Shown: positions 21,345-31,929 of the stretch, one piece after another
Numbering within the stretch: position 1 is the first letter of the stretch
Layout: each line of letters opens with the position of its first letter
From: Eutreptiella sp. 'Long Island Sound 2002'
Taxonomy: Eukaryota > Euglenozoa > Euglenophyceae > Eutreptiales > Eutreptiaceae
Length of the DNA: 64,000 bases
Reading direction: 5' to 3'
Assembly (NCBI GenBank): GCA_964036045.1
Contig: OZ038381.1
Location: forward strand, 130,641,708 to 130,705,707
Made by a program: the position numbers and the translations under genes
The notes under the pieces: model-generated
Databases searched by the model: none
What the model was told of the DNA's origin: nothing
What the model saw: only the letters and a program-made list of their open reading frames with translations

Positions 21345-22790
21345 ATGGCGGCCTACCTCACCTGGAGGGGCATCCCCCCCCCACGCAGCCTCCGGCCACT
21401 GGTACAGCGTGCCCAGCAGCCGCACGTCCCGCCGCCGCAACCGGGCACGTACGGCAATGCGGCAGTGGCCGGGATGACGGCCAGAGATACCCGGCTCGAC
21501 GGCCGATCCTACTCTTCCTGGAGAACCATGACCACCCTCCCGCCCCGATCCTGCGCCACGACAGCGACTAGGGCCATGAATGCACGCGCCCGAACATCGG
21601 CCGCAACATCCTCCACGTCCCCCAGCCCGTCCACCTCCGCCCCCCCCGCACCCGTCGCCACACCACACCAACAGCGCGCCACCGACGCCACGCAGGCTAC
21701 GGGCAATCCGGCACCATCGAGGCCCGGCAAGCCACAGAGCCCCCGACAAGAGCGTGCGTCCAAACGGGCGGCGCAACGACAACCAACACAACACCACACG
21801 GCCACAGGGATCTGGGGACACCGGGCATCACCTACTGGGAGCAGAGCCATACCCAGCCCCACGAATACGGGGGCAGTGGGCACCCAGCCCAACCAACCCC
21901 CCGGCACCGCATACGCGCACAGGAAACCGGCCCCGAGTCCCACAGGAAGCCCGCAACCCCTAAAACCACCCGTCGCGTCCGCTCACGGTCCACGGCCGGC
22001 AGCCAGCCAAACAGCAGCAACACAGGCCCATGCGGAGTCCCGCCCGCACCATGGCACACCTGACCGGCCGGCAGCGGGCCCAGCATACGCGCCGCCCGAC
22101 GGCCCCCCCACGCAGGCACACAGCGCTACCCCGACCGACACCACTGCCAGCCGGCCCTCCGACACGGTGCACCCCCGCACCCCCGGCCCCACCGAGGGCC
22201 TAATTGCTCAGGCTCCAGCAACGTCCGGCGCGGAGGACCTACCGGCCACGACGCACGACAGACCGGCGCCCCACCAACCGGGCCGACGGCGCAGCCGGCA
22301 GAGCCGTCATCTCCCAGTTGCCGAGCCCCCGGCCCGGGCCCGGGCCTGGACCCGGGGCGCACCTCCGCCCCGGCGGGCGCTCGGCAGCCCACCGGCCCGG
22401 AAAGCCGACCCGAGCCGTTGCCCGTGGCGGAAGGCCACGCCCGAGGGGTCACGCAACCAACGAACGATGAAGACGAACCGCCTGCACTGCCAACCCAACC
22501 GCATCGCGGGGAGCCCACGGTGGGCACAGAGGAAATGCGGGGGCCGCCGCAACGGACACCAACGCCAACGCCCATGGGGGAGCCTGGCGGGGGAGGGGAC
22601 CCGCCGTCAATGCAGAGTGCCGACCAACCATACATAGCGGCACACGGAGGCGGCGAGGCATTGACCGCTGTCCAGCCTGAAATGGAACCTGAGGGACCAA
22701 CTCCGGACACCGAGTGTGAGGACGGCCTCCACCAAACCTCAGCCACAGATCGCGCGGGCGCCGCCCCCCCTGGCGAACCTAGCACTTTGC
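21345..22790 (+). pseudogene. Pro/Arg/Thr-rich low-complexity ORFs
   Basis: The 430-codon frame 21,345-22,637 is mostly proline, arginine, threonine and alanine with no domain. From about 22,418 a second frame looks more protein-like: acidic NDEDEPPALPTQPHRGEP and PEMEPEGPTPDTECEDGLHQ, to about 22,770. It then passes into the 22,716-24,356 frame. This looks like a disordered linker of a larger protein with frameshifts. No function can be given. Confidence 0.35.
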
Positions 22791-24356
22791 GCAGACGCAA
22801 GCACGCCGGGGGGGGCGCCGCCGAGAGATCCACCGGAAACCCGCGCGGGGTCAGAGACCCGGGAAGCCACACCCGACACGCCCCAGCGCGCAGACGACGG
22901 GGAAACGTCAGCAAGCGGACAAAACCGCGACGACGACTCTTTCGATGCCTTCATGGAGTCCTGCATGGGTGACCCTGACACGCTCCCAGCACTGGCGGCG
23001 CCACACGTCCACCCCGAGCCACGACGCGACCAGGCGGAAGACACACCCCTCACGGCATCACGACAGGCACACCTCCAGCGCGATTACACCCCCCTCGGGC
23101 ATGTTACCGCTGCGGGTGAAGGGCATGCGACCGCGAGTGGCGCAGCGGACCGGACCACGGACGAGCGCGGCGCCCCGGGAGAGGGTGCGCGCGAGGAAGC
23201 GGCCACCAACACCGCTAGCGAGCCTATCTGCACGCCGCCGGGGACCGCCCCGCCCTTGGGGCGGGGGCACCTGGACTACGCACGCCCGGAGGGCGACGCC
23301 AACCACCCCGGCGAACAAGCGGAACAAGCGGCGACCCGAGACCTTGGCCTCTGGGTCCCCAGGCTTACCGCAGGGGAGCAGCTCAACCTGGCAGTCAGCA
23401 TGCGATGGCTGCTTACCTTGCGGTCCTGCCACCTCGCGAAGGGAACCCGCACCATGGCAGACGTCACATTTGGCCATCGGACGGGGCACACGCCCCCCGG
23501 CACCATGGACCACCCCGGCCTATGGCACCATGTGGGGGCCTACAGCACGGATGAAATGAATGGACTCCACTGGCAGTGGCACCAGCGCGCCGCCCTGCGC
23601 ATCCGTGCGACCATGCAGGACCATGATATCTGGAAAATCCCTGGGTCACCGGGCTACCAAGGACACGCCTCAGGCTACCGGCGGCCGCGGTCCCAAGACG
23701 TCCAGGAGCCTCCCAGGCAGGCGGCGCGCCGTAACTCCCCGGAACGCCCACGGGGGCCACCAACCGGGATGTGTTCCCCCTGTGGCACATACAGAAGCCC
23801 CCTGCGACCGTTCGCGCCGAGGAGGGGCCCGGGCAGTCCCCACGCCTCGGGGATGCAAGGCGGCACGCCGGAACAACGCCAAGAGACAAGGAACTCTGGC
23901 CGATCCCGTCGCCGCAGCTGCACGCCGCCTCCCGCGGTGCGGCGAGTCGTCTTCAATGAGGGTATGGACAGGGGCCACGGGGGCCCCAGGGACCACCACG
24001 CCAAGCGTACATCATCTACCACGGATCCCCGACGCCGGTCCAAGAGGCCCCGCACCGAACAGAAGCACATCCCCACCATTCTCACGCCAGCAGGCAGCGC
24101 TTCACGCGGGCCCCCGCCGGGCGGCAGACAGTTGGAAGCCATCCCGGAACGGATGGCAGAGACCCCCACTGCGCCCAACCTGTGCCCCGTCTTTGCGATG
24201 CACCAGATCCGGGCGCTGGCACTGGGCGAGCAACTACAGCCCGCCATCTGCACTGAGACGGAGGCCCAGGTGGCACACGCGGCCCTTGTGCACGACATTC
24301 TCAGTGCCCTCCGCAGCGCCCTTGTGCGACGCGTGGGTAACCCCCCAGGGCCCTGA
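22716..24356 (+). CDS. 546-codon ORF, unknown, with basic NLS-like patch
   Basis: This is the longest frame in the window with a protein-like composition outside the retroelements. From about residue 75 it contains ASGQNRDDDSFDAFMESCMG (acidic), then a compact Trp-rich segment with LGLWVPRLTAGEQLNLAVSM, RWLLTLRSCHLAKGTRTMAD and YSTDEMNGLHWQWHQRAALR, then an Arg/Pro-rich region with the basic patch RRRSKRPRTEQKH (possible nuclear localisation or nucleic-acid contact). The end is a 49-residue helical C-terminus (IRALALGEQLQPAICTETEA...SALRSALVRRVGNPPGP). That terminus is repeated downstream in tandem. The first ~30 residues are probably spurious, since a frameshift joins it to the upstream frame. 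It resembles a retroelement ORF1-like nucleic-acid-binding protein in composition only. Confidence 0.45.
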   Translation: MRTASTKPQPQIARAPPPLANLALCADASTPGGAPPRDPPETRAGSETREATPDTPQRADDGETSASGQNRDDDSFDAFMESCMGDPDTLPALAAPHVHPEPRRDQAEDTPLTASRQAHLQRDYTPLGHVTAAGEGHATASGAADRTTDERGAPGEGAREEAATNTASEPICTPPGTAPPLGRGHLDYARPEGDANHPGEQAEQAATRDLGLWVPRLTAGEQLNLAVSMRWLLTLRSCHLAKGTRTMADVTFGHRTGHTPPGTMDHPGLWHHVGAYSTDEMNGLHWQWHQRAALRIRATMQDHDIWKIPGSPGYQGHASGYRRPRSQDVQEPPRQAARRNSPERPRGPPTGMCSPCGTYRSPLRPFAPRRGPGSPHASGMQGGTPEQRQETRNSGRSRRRSCTPPPAVRRVVFNEGMDRGHGGPRDHHAKRTSSTTDPRRRSKRPRTEQKHIPTILTPAGSASRGPPPGGRQLEAIPERMAETPTAPNLCPVFAMHQIRALALGEQLQPAICTETEAQVAHAALVHDILSALRSALVRRVGNPPGP

Positions 24357-26318
24357 GCCGCAGCCAGCAACAAGACCTGCAGCGGCGACACGCAGCCGCA
24401 CACGCGCGACACGAGTCCCGCACCGACCATGCGCAAGGGAGGAGACAACACGGCGGCCACAGGATCGCCTCCTCCCGCCAGAGGACCTGGCGATGGACGT
24501 CACACCAACAGCTGCGGAGTCAGCCACGAACCACGACGACCCCGGGCGAGCCAACCTCGCCCATAAAGACCCCCTCGTACAACCAAACAACGCGCGGCCG
24601 CGCAACACACTCCAGCAACGCCTGTCGATGGGGCACATGGGCGGGGAGGGCGTCAACCTACCCGGCACGTGCAACAGACACCAAAGTCGTAGAGGCTAGC
24701 CTTAGTAGCCCGTGGTGTTGGACACGAATAAAGCCCCAACGACCTCCTCCCACATCTCCCGGGCGGGGGCCGCACTTCCCGGACCCCCGCGACCTCCCTG
24801 CAACAGAGGAAGGGGCAGCGCCACACCCGGACCCGTCATCCTACCTGACCCTCTTCTCCCGCGTAACGGATCTGCGAGGGGCCGGGAAAAGGGGCCAGCC
24901 AAACACGCGGGGCCCACGGCCGGGCCGATGACCACGGGAGTGTTATCGAGCACCGCGATCCGCCAGATCCGGGTGCTGGCGCTGGGCAAACGACTGCAGC
25001 CCGCCATCCGCAGTAAGACGGAGGCCCAGGCAGCACACGCGGCCCTTGTGCACGAAATCTTCGGTGCCCTCCGCAGCGCCCTTGTGCGACGCGTGCGAAA
25101 CCCCCCAGGGCCCTGAGCCGCACCCGGCCACGAGAATTGCAGCGACGACGCACAGCCGCACAGGCGCAACGCGAGTCCTGTACCGGCCATGCGCAAGGGA
25201 GGAGACAACACAACGGCTGCGGGATCACCTCCTCCCACCGGAGAACCTGGCGATGGACGTCACACCAACGGCTGCGCACTCGGCCATAAACGACGACGAC
25301 CCCCGAAGAGCAAACCTCGCCTAAAAAACCCCCTCGTACAACCCAACGACCTCCTCCCACATCTCCCGGGCGGGGGCCGCACTTCCCGGACCCCCGCGAC
25401 CTCCCTGCAACAGAGGAAGGGGCAGCGCCACACCCGGACCCGTCATCCTACCTGACCCTCTTCTCCCGCGTAACGGATCCGCGAGGGGCCGGGAAAAGGG
25501 GCCAGCCAAACACGCGGGGCCCACGGCCGGGCCGATGACCACGGGAGTGTTATCGAGCACCGCGATCCGCCAGATCCGGGTGCTGGCGCTGGGCAAACGA
25601 CTGCAGCCCGCCATCCGCAGTAGGACGGAGGCCCAGGCAGCACACGCTGCCCTTGTGCACGAAATCTTCCGTGCCCTCCGCAGCGCCCTTGTGCGACGCG
25701 TGCGAAACCCCCCAGGGCCCTGAGCCGCACCCGGCCACGAGATTTGCAGCGACGACGCACAGCCGCACAGGCGCAACGCGAGTCCTGTACCGGCCATGCG
25801 CAAGGGAGGAGACAACACGACGGCTGCGGGATCACCTCCTCCCACCGAAGAACCTGGCGATGGACGTCACACCAACGGCTGCGCACTCGGCCATAAACGA
25901 CGACGACCCCGGAAGAGCAAACCTCGCCCAAAAGGCCCCCTCGTACAACGCAACGACGCGCGGCCGCGCAACACACTCCAGCAACGCCTGTCGGTCAGAC
26001 ACACCGACGGGAAAAACGTCAGCCTGCCCGAAACATGCAACAGATACCCGAAGAGTAGAGGCTACCCTTAGCAGCCCGTGGTGTCGGACACGAACAAAAA
26101 CCCAACGACTTCCTCCTACATCCCCCGGGCGGGGGCCACGCTTCCTGGAACCCCGCAACCCGCCTGCAACAGACAAAGGGGCGGCGCCACACCCGGACCC
26201 GTCCTTCCACCTAACCCTCCTGTCCCTTCAGCCGGATCCACAAGGGGCCGGGCAAAGGGGCCGGCCAAACACGCGGGACCCAGGGCCGGGCCGATGACCA
26301 TGAGAATGTTATCGAACA
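24208..26318 (+). repeat. 607/760-bp tandem duplication of the ORF 3' end
   Basis: gacctcctcccacatctccc occurs at 24,741 and 25,348 (607 bp apart), and a diverged version is at 26,107 (759 bp further). The 24,735-25,341 and 25,342-25,948 units differ at only a handful of bases, so the duplication is recent. The ancestral period is about 760 bp; the 607-bp unit lacks ~153 bp (compare 24,590-24,742 with 25,957-26,109). Each full unit encodes the C-terminal module VLALGKRLQPAIRS...ALRSALVRRVRNPPGP with stops at 24,356, 25,116 and 25,723. The last unit breaks off near 26,318. Confidence 0.9.
24712..25116 (+). CDS. 134-codon ORF, duplicated C-terminal module (copy 2)
   Basis: Open from 24,712 to 25,116. 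It combines a Pro/Arg-rich N-terminus (SHISRAGAALPGPPRPPCNR) with the helical module IRQIRVLALGKRLQPAIRS, EAQAAHAALVHEIFGALRSA, LVRRVRNPPGP, which is also the C-terminus of the 546-codon ORF. The third copy ends at 25,723. The module is preserved in frame in all three copies, but each copy is too short to be confident that it is expressed. Confidence 0.35.
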   Translation: MVLDTNKAPTTSSHISRAGAALPGPPRPPCNRGRGSATPGPVILPDPLLPRNGSARGREKGPAKHAGPTAGPMTTGVLSSTAIRQIRVLALGKRLQPAIRSKTEAQAAHAALVHEIFGALRSALVRRVRNPPGP

Positions 26319-27085
26319 ATCGTCCAGAGTATTACCTTCGAAGGCGAGCATCCAGGGATACGTGAACCGGGGGAACTGGCGCACACCTCCTCCGAGAACG
26401 TTGAACGCCTGGGACGCCAGAGGGGTCTCGGCACATATAACTCAAGCGAATAGTACAAGAGACACACTCCCCGCAGAAAGCTAACAGCTTCAATAAGCGG
26501 GAGGGCAGCTGCAACACTGCCCGGTATTCCTATCTTCCTAAGTCCCTACAGGGGCACGCGAGGGACCACAGGCTCGCCACACGGGGCCACGCCGACCCCC
26601 TGCCAGCGGGCACGGATGTGTTACGCCGAGCCGAGCCAACCAAGCTGGACGGAACGTCCCGGCACCAGAGCACGAGCCGAACTGCCTGAACCATCTTAAC
26701 CACCAAGCTCAGCACTGCCACACAGGCACGCCAGCCACATGACCCGCAAAACACGGCACGATATGGCCCACGGCGGGCAGGCAGACACCAACACGAGCAC
26801 CGCACCACCTAGCCGGAACAGCAACCTGGGGCTCACATGGGGAGCACAGGGACGCACCAAGGGGGACCGACGGGGCCTTGCCACCGGCAGGGGGGTGTAC
26901 GTATGAATGGCACAGGCGAAAGTGGAAGGACGGCCACAGAGCACCGCGAAGTACCAGATGATGGGTTGTGCATGCAACGCTGCCAGGGCGGGGCAGGGAA
27001 ATTGGCACCGAATTTGGAGAAGGTTTTTACACCGGTCAAACCACTTATCATTACTTTTCTCCCCCAAGGTGGGGAGACGGCGCAC
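26319..27085. other. Intergenic DNA, no gene seen
   Basis: Mixed-composition sequence between the tandem duplication and the 378-bp satellite. Minus-strand open frames up to ~255 codons (26,696-27,463) are Arg/Cys/Val-rich, cross into the satellite and show no domain, so they are not called. Confidence 0.5.
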
Positions 27086-28255
27086 AGTAAAAGCGTACCG
27101 TGCCGGCCCCACGCAACTGGCACGAACCAACACCGCAACAAGCAGAACACCTGCACGCAACGAATCCGACTGCGCAAGCGCCCGCTGCAGCGACAAGGAA
27201 CCAACGCCGAACAAACCGACCAAGAGGCGACTAACACGACCGCGCACCAACAAAACCACTACAGCGAAGACGAGGTGACCATAAACAGACGCCACGCACG
27301 CCGGCCAACACGGAACTGGCCGGACATGCATGGGCCGGTACAAGAACGGCGTCCAACGGGCTGGCAACACCGTGGTGAGCCACGCCCGCCGACAACCATG
27401 CCCAGGAACACAGCGGAACACCGTAACTCTACCACTACGGACGTGACCAACCAACGTTAACAAACTACACTACACTACACTTGGACAAACCAAGGCGCAA
27501 CTAACCAGCGCCGACACGGATGTGCCGGCTACACAGGCAGGATCTGATGATAGGACCACCGGCAGCAGCGCGACAGAATCCACAGGAACCCAGCCGACCA
27601 TGAGGCGGCCGTGACAACCGCGCACCAACCAAATCGCAGCTGCAGCCGCCACATGACCGTAAACAGACCACACGCAAGCCGGCCAACACCTGACCAGCCA
27701 GACGTGCACGCGTCGAAACGGGAACTGCGTCCAACAGGATGGCGGCACCGTGGTGCGCTACGCCCCTAGAGGACCATGCCCACGAACACAACAGAACACC
27801 ACATCTCTACCATTACAAACGCGGCCAACCAACGTTGACGAACCGCACTACGCCGCACTTGGATCAACCAAGACGCAACTAGCCAGCGCCGACACGGACG
27901 TGCCGGCTGCACAAACAACGTTCGGCGATACGACCACCGGCAGCAGCGCAACGAAACCCACGCAGACCAAGCCGACCATGAGGCGACCAAGACAACCGCG
28001 CTCTGACCACACCGTAGCTGCAGCTGCCACTTGACCGTAAACAGACCACACGCAAGCCGGCCAACACCAAACCAGCCAGGCGTGCACGGGTCGAAACGGG
28101 AACGGCGTCCATCAGGTCGGCGACACCGTGGTGCGCCACGCCCGCCGACGACCATGTCCACGAACAAAACCGTGACTCTGCTGCCACGCAACCGACCGAC
28201 CAACGTCACCAGACTGCACCGAACCGTTAACCGACCGACCAACCAACCACGGTGA
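27086..28255. repeat. 378-bp tandem repeat, three copies
   Basis: The anchor gaccgtaaacagaccacacg and its variant occur at 27,277, 27,655 and 28,033, exactly 378 bp apart each time. Accompanying segments (gcaagccggccaacac, cggcgtccaacagg, caccgtggtgcgccacgccc, ccaaccaacgtt) recur in every unit. The first unit is the most diverged. 378 is divisible by three, so frames stay in register, but stops are present and no gene is called. Confidence 0.9.
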
Positions 28256-28741
28256 CCTACTTCCAACCCCCGTCCCCCCGGGAGAGCGCAAGCTCAACCG
28301 AGTCAGGAGGCGTGAGTGTGCGCCACGGCATGCGAGTCCCGTAGCACGTGCTTCTTCAAGTCACCTCATGCATACTGAAAACCAACCCAGGTGGGGGTGC
28401 CTGCAGGACAGGGCCTTTGGCCTGGCTCCTGGCCCCTGGGCCCCAGAATCCGGAGGTTGATGAGGATGTGCGATGGGACCCTCCCCCACGTATCATCCGC
28501 CCGAAAGAGAGGAATGTAAGACTTCGGTCGAACATCGGTTACCTCTCTGAGCAGAACTCGCTGTAGGGTACTGCTCGCGGCGATCGCGCCCCTCCCCCAT
28601 GTGGGGGAGCCGCTTTGTCGGGGCACGTGCAGTAGGGCAGTGGGTGGGTGAGCAAAAGCCTCTTGGTAAGACCCCCCGGCGGGGCAACCCCAGTCCCGAG
28701 TCGACCTACCTACCTGGCCTCAATGCATGGTACAGAAATTG
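28256..28741. other. Unassigned DNA with short (ACCT)3 run
   Basis: Contains an (ACCT)3 run at 28,704-28,715, preceded by cccgagtcg. This is reminiscent of the (ACCT)n tail context at 10,026 and 36,261 (gaccgagtgc). The bodies do not align, so I do not assign it to that family. A 72-codon ORF (28,348-28,566) has no recognisable domain. Confidence 0.4.
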
Positions 28742-29503
28742 AAAACAGGCTTCCACTGTTGATTGCTTTGATGATATTGTTTTTTTGTGCCTCTGCTTGC
28801 TCCTGCTGCTTCTTGATGTAGCTCAGGCTGTCCAGATATGAGTGTTCCGTTGGAATAAACCAAAGCTCCCAACTACCCACAAGGCCAGACAGGAAACACA
28901 TGATCAAATCCACAATGTGAAGGGGTGCAGTCAAAGGAGATAGTGTAACAACAAAGGATCCCACAATAACTACACATTTAGGAACGGATAGTTAGAAAAT
29001 ATCCTACAAACATGGGAAAACTGCCCGCATGGGCACTCTCTCTTTTCTCATGCCATCTAGAGACGTGCACTCCTTGTTTTGGGTCCCTTAGGGGCTGAGG
29101 TGGCATGGTTGTGGCGATGAGGTCACTGCCATGTCACATGGGATCTTCCTACATAGCTAGGCTGACTGGAAATTGAACCCAGGACCTCTCAAAAAGAGGT
29201 GCCCCAGCCCCCTAGGGTGCAGACCATTAGGATAGCTGAGCATTCACGAGAAAATGTAGAAAAGTGTATAGGTTCTGGATCAATGTCAGCGCCTCAGTCG
29301 GACCAGGAATTGGTGCTTATTCCAATCAGTCGGGGGGTCAGGGGTCCACACAACATCCAAAGTTCAATGCTTGGTTTTATAGGTGAAAATTGTTGGTCAC
29401 CTCTGTTGGATAGGCCAATACAAAGATAAGGATGTGCTTTGCCTCTAGGCATCTCTAACACAACTATGGCTTACCTCTAAGCAGGGAATTACACTTTTTC
29501 TTA
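28742..29503 (-). mobile_element. ~764-bp dispersed repeat, copy 1, with tRNA-like Pol III boxes
   Basis: Aligns end to end with 51,801-52,565 in the same orientation (start aaaacaggcttccactg, end tttttctta). On the minus strand, 29,168-29,179 reads GGTTCAATTTCC (box B-like) and 29,224-29,234 reads TATCCTAATGG (box A-like). A long variable-arm-like hairpin (acctc-ttttt-gaggt) lies between them. A 5-bp T stem is partly preserved, but no acceptor stem forms, so this is a tRNA-derived promoter relic as in SINEs, not a tRNA gene. It also shares a minus-strand frame with DSLSYIKKQQEQA. Mobility is inferred from dispersal. No TSD was found. Confidence 0.7.
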
Positions 29504-31337
29504 GTCCTCCCTTGTGCTGTGGTGGCCACCACTGTCGCATTGTAAAGGAAAAAGGGTATTTTTCTTGACCTCCCCATGGTTTGAGCATCTTTTTAGAATT
29601 ATCTATAACCTCGCTAACACTGTAAAGAGGGCGCTGCATCAGGGCGGTTGCCATTGTTGGCCTTGTCGTAACAGACACCGAGTCCCCCACTGCCCTCAGA
29701 GGCGTCGCTGAGGCGGCTGTGGCTTATTAGGGGGTTGGAATGGGCATGCGAAATTCATGTGATAATGCACCCCTCCCTCAAAGTTGAAAAACGCAAAGCC
29801 CAACGCAGGATACGGTCAGGGCTCGCAGTCTGGCTCTTCTCTCAACCTGCTGCCTGTACCTGTCCTGTCCTTCTGGCGAGGAGGTGGCTTCAAAATTTCT
29901 TTGCCCCTTGATGGGGTCTTGGGGTTCTGGACAGTGGACGTTGAGGCAGCGGTTTGGCCAGAAATCGGCCTCCTTCGCTGTATTCGCTCAGGGATATCTG
30001 AAAAGATGAGATGGAAGAGATGCGGGACGTATTCCTGATCAACGCGAGACGATACACGAAAATCCGTCAAATGACGGCCGGGAATTTTTCTGAGGGTACA
30101 CACCTCTACGGAATCCTCTTGTGCATTCAATGCACATTTTCGCGCAATATTTGATCATCTCATGAATTTTTAAATCCATGGATTCTCACGCAGGAAAAAC
30201 CGGCGCGCCGGAGGGCATCCTGATTGGGCGCCAGAGAAGACAGAGAAAATAAGTTTATAACAGTATGTCACGTAATAATCAAGAAATGACGGAACACACA
30301 TTAAAAGATAAACGTAGAGATTCCACGCATCCCTTAAGAATCAAGAATTCAAAAGTTCAATAAATGTTTCGCAGAGCAAGGTGTGCACATACAGGTCTTT
30401 GTTGTTTCGCATGCAGCATGCACATGGCTTGTCTCGTGTTACCGTAGACTAGCCGTGTCGCAGCGCAAACATAGAGCAGAGGTATTGATTAGCAGATTGC
30501 AAGATGATTGGAGGTGAGATTGTGGAGAAACACATGGCCTTTGGCCCGGGAGTGGTTGTCACTGGGGGTTAACGGTCCTGTCCCGCGGTGCAATGCGGGG
30601 CAACCGTGACAACTGCTCTTACACACGAACCTCCCTTTTTTGTGGCATTGATTAGAACATAGACACACGTGCATAAACGCTTTGCTTCGCTTGTGTGTCG
30701 TTCCACACTCCCACTTCCTTTCTCTCTCCAGCGGTAGGTAAGGTGAGTAAGCACAGGAGGGGCCAACCCCTGGGTGGGTCAGTGATTGTGGTGCACGATG
30801 GGTATGATTTGATTGTCATTGATTTGTTAAAAACACTGGGCTGCTGAACTCGTGCATACTTGTGCATGCATATGACGCATCAAAGGGTAGGCCACGCGAA
30901 GTGCGCATGGTATGACTCTTCATTGGGGTATTCAGGGGCTCTGCCCTACATTCTATAAGAGAAGAAGCAGAGTTCCTTAAGCTTGCTTGCTTGATAGGGC
31001 GGCTTTTAGACAGCATATTATTTTCCTGTCGGAGGTCCGTATAATACAGGGACGCAGGTTAGGTTCCTCAGCTAAAAGCCGTCCTGCATTTGCCCCTGGT
31101 CTCAGGTGGGAAAGGTCAGGGTGATTGGTGCAGTTGGTTGCCCAGCTAAACAGGGCGCAGATCACACAAACAACAAGCTGTGCCTGAGCCAGAAGTGGCG
31201 GGGACAGTCCGACCTCATCATTATCCACGCTGTGCACGCTGATAGAGCACTCCTTCCCCCCAAGCCCTGACAGGGAAATGTGTGTGACGTCCATGTTAGG
31301 CCAGAGTCACTTACTAGCGCTGTGTTGTCTCGTACTT
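29504..31337. other. Intergenic DNA; possible LTR/PBS relic near 30,205-30,225
   Basis: Mostly unassigned. On the minus strand, the segment at 30,205-30,223 reads TGGCGCCCAATCAGGATGC, similar to a primer-binding site. It is followed at a suitable distance by a 104-codon minus-strand frame (29,816-30,130) rich in charged residues (VCTLRKIPGRHLTDFRVSSR). This could be the start of a decayed LTR element, but no LTR pair or domain supports it. The remaining short frames show nothing recognisable. Confidence 0.35.
29816..30130 (-). CDS. 104-codon ORF, unknown
   Basis: Minus-strand frame with plausible composition: MNAQEDSVEVCTLRKIPGR, VDQEYVPHLFHLIFSDIPER and a basic tail (KPPPRQKDRTGTGSRLREEP). 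No domain recognised. It lies ~75 nt downstream of the PBS-like motif described for the surrounding region and could be the start of an old gag, but an accidental frame is equally possible. Confidence 0.25.
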   Translation of the reverse strand: MNAQEDSVEVCTLRKIPGRHLTDFRVSSRVDQEYVPHLFHLIFSDIPERIQRRRPISGQTAASTSTVQNPKTPSRGKEILKPPPRQKDRTGTGSRLREEPDCEP

Positions 31338-31668
31338 TCACAGGTGGGCCATTAGGGCCTGAGACCTCTTCCTGAACAACCTCAAGTAGCGTGTGAGAGT
31401 AGAGGTGGTAAGGCTGGGTGAAGGCTTGGGCACAGCGCCCCCTTGTCCTTGCCTTGGTGCCACTGTAGTGTGTGTAGGACCTGTAGTGAGTGTCTCACTG
31501 TCCTGCAGGTTTCGTGAGGTTTTATCAGGGTTTTCTGGTGGGCAGTGGCAGTGGTAGTCTAGGTTTTGGACGTCTAGCAAACACTCGTTCTCATGCCTCG
31601 AGGCTTTTGGCCATACCCCCTCCTGTAGTAGGCAGGTAGGTTGGCAAACCAATACCTTGGCGTTAGCG
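31338..31668 (-). other. Flank of WW-element copy A, probably Ty3 3' region
   Basis: Removing the WW element makes this stretch contiguous with 34,544-34,758, which lies just 3' of the Ty3 chromodomain on the minus strand. It therefore probably belongs to the 3' untranslated region or LTR of the large Ty3 element. A minus-strand frame of ~110 codons is Thr/Ser-rich with no domain. I could not find a matching 5' LTR to confirm. Confidence 0.4.
31652..31668. repeat. Target-site duplication, left, WW-element copy A
   Basis: ATACCTTGGCGTTAGCG; its partner ATACCTTGCCGTTAGCG is at 34,527-34,543 (16 of 17 identical). Confidence 0.85.
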
Positions 31669-31929
31669 TTCACTTTCTGGGTGTCTATTGCTTTTCGATG
31701 TCCTTAGATCCGCAATGAAATCGGGGTCTTGGGCATGACCCATCATTAAAAACTGCACCCATCTGTTGAAGACGCAGTCCGGAACGCCCGATCACAGGGT
31801 CGGGCGTGGAAACGCCTGATTACCGCAGCAGTACAAATAGCTACGGCCACAGGCGATTTTGCGCAGCGCCACAGGGCTTTCCTGAGTATTCCAGTGAGTG
31901 TGCAATAACCTTCTGCACCTATAGCAACA

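Noticed and set aside
28361-28740. 335-bp SINE bounded by imperfect ctcatgcata / ctcaatgcat repeats and (ACCT)3
   Set aside because: The flanking similarity needs gaps, the tail is only three units and no Pol III boxes were found in the body.
29160-29240. tRNA gene
   Set aside because: Box A and B and a variable-arm hairpin are present, but no acceptor stem can be paired in either copy. Treated as a SINE-type promoter relic.
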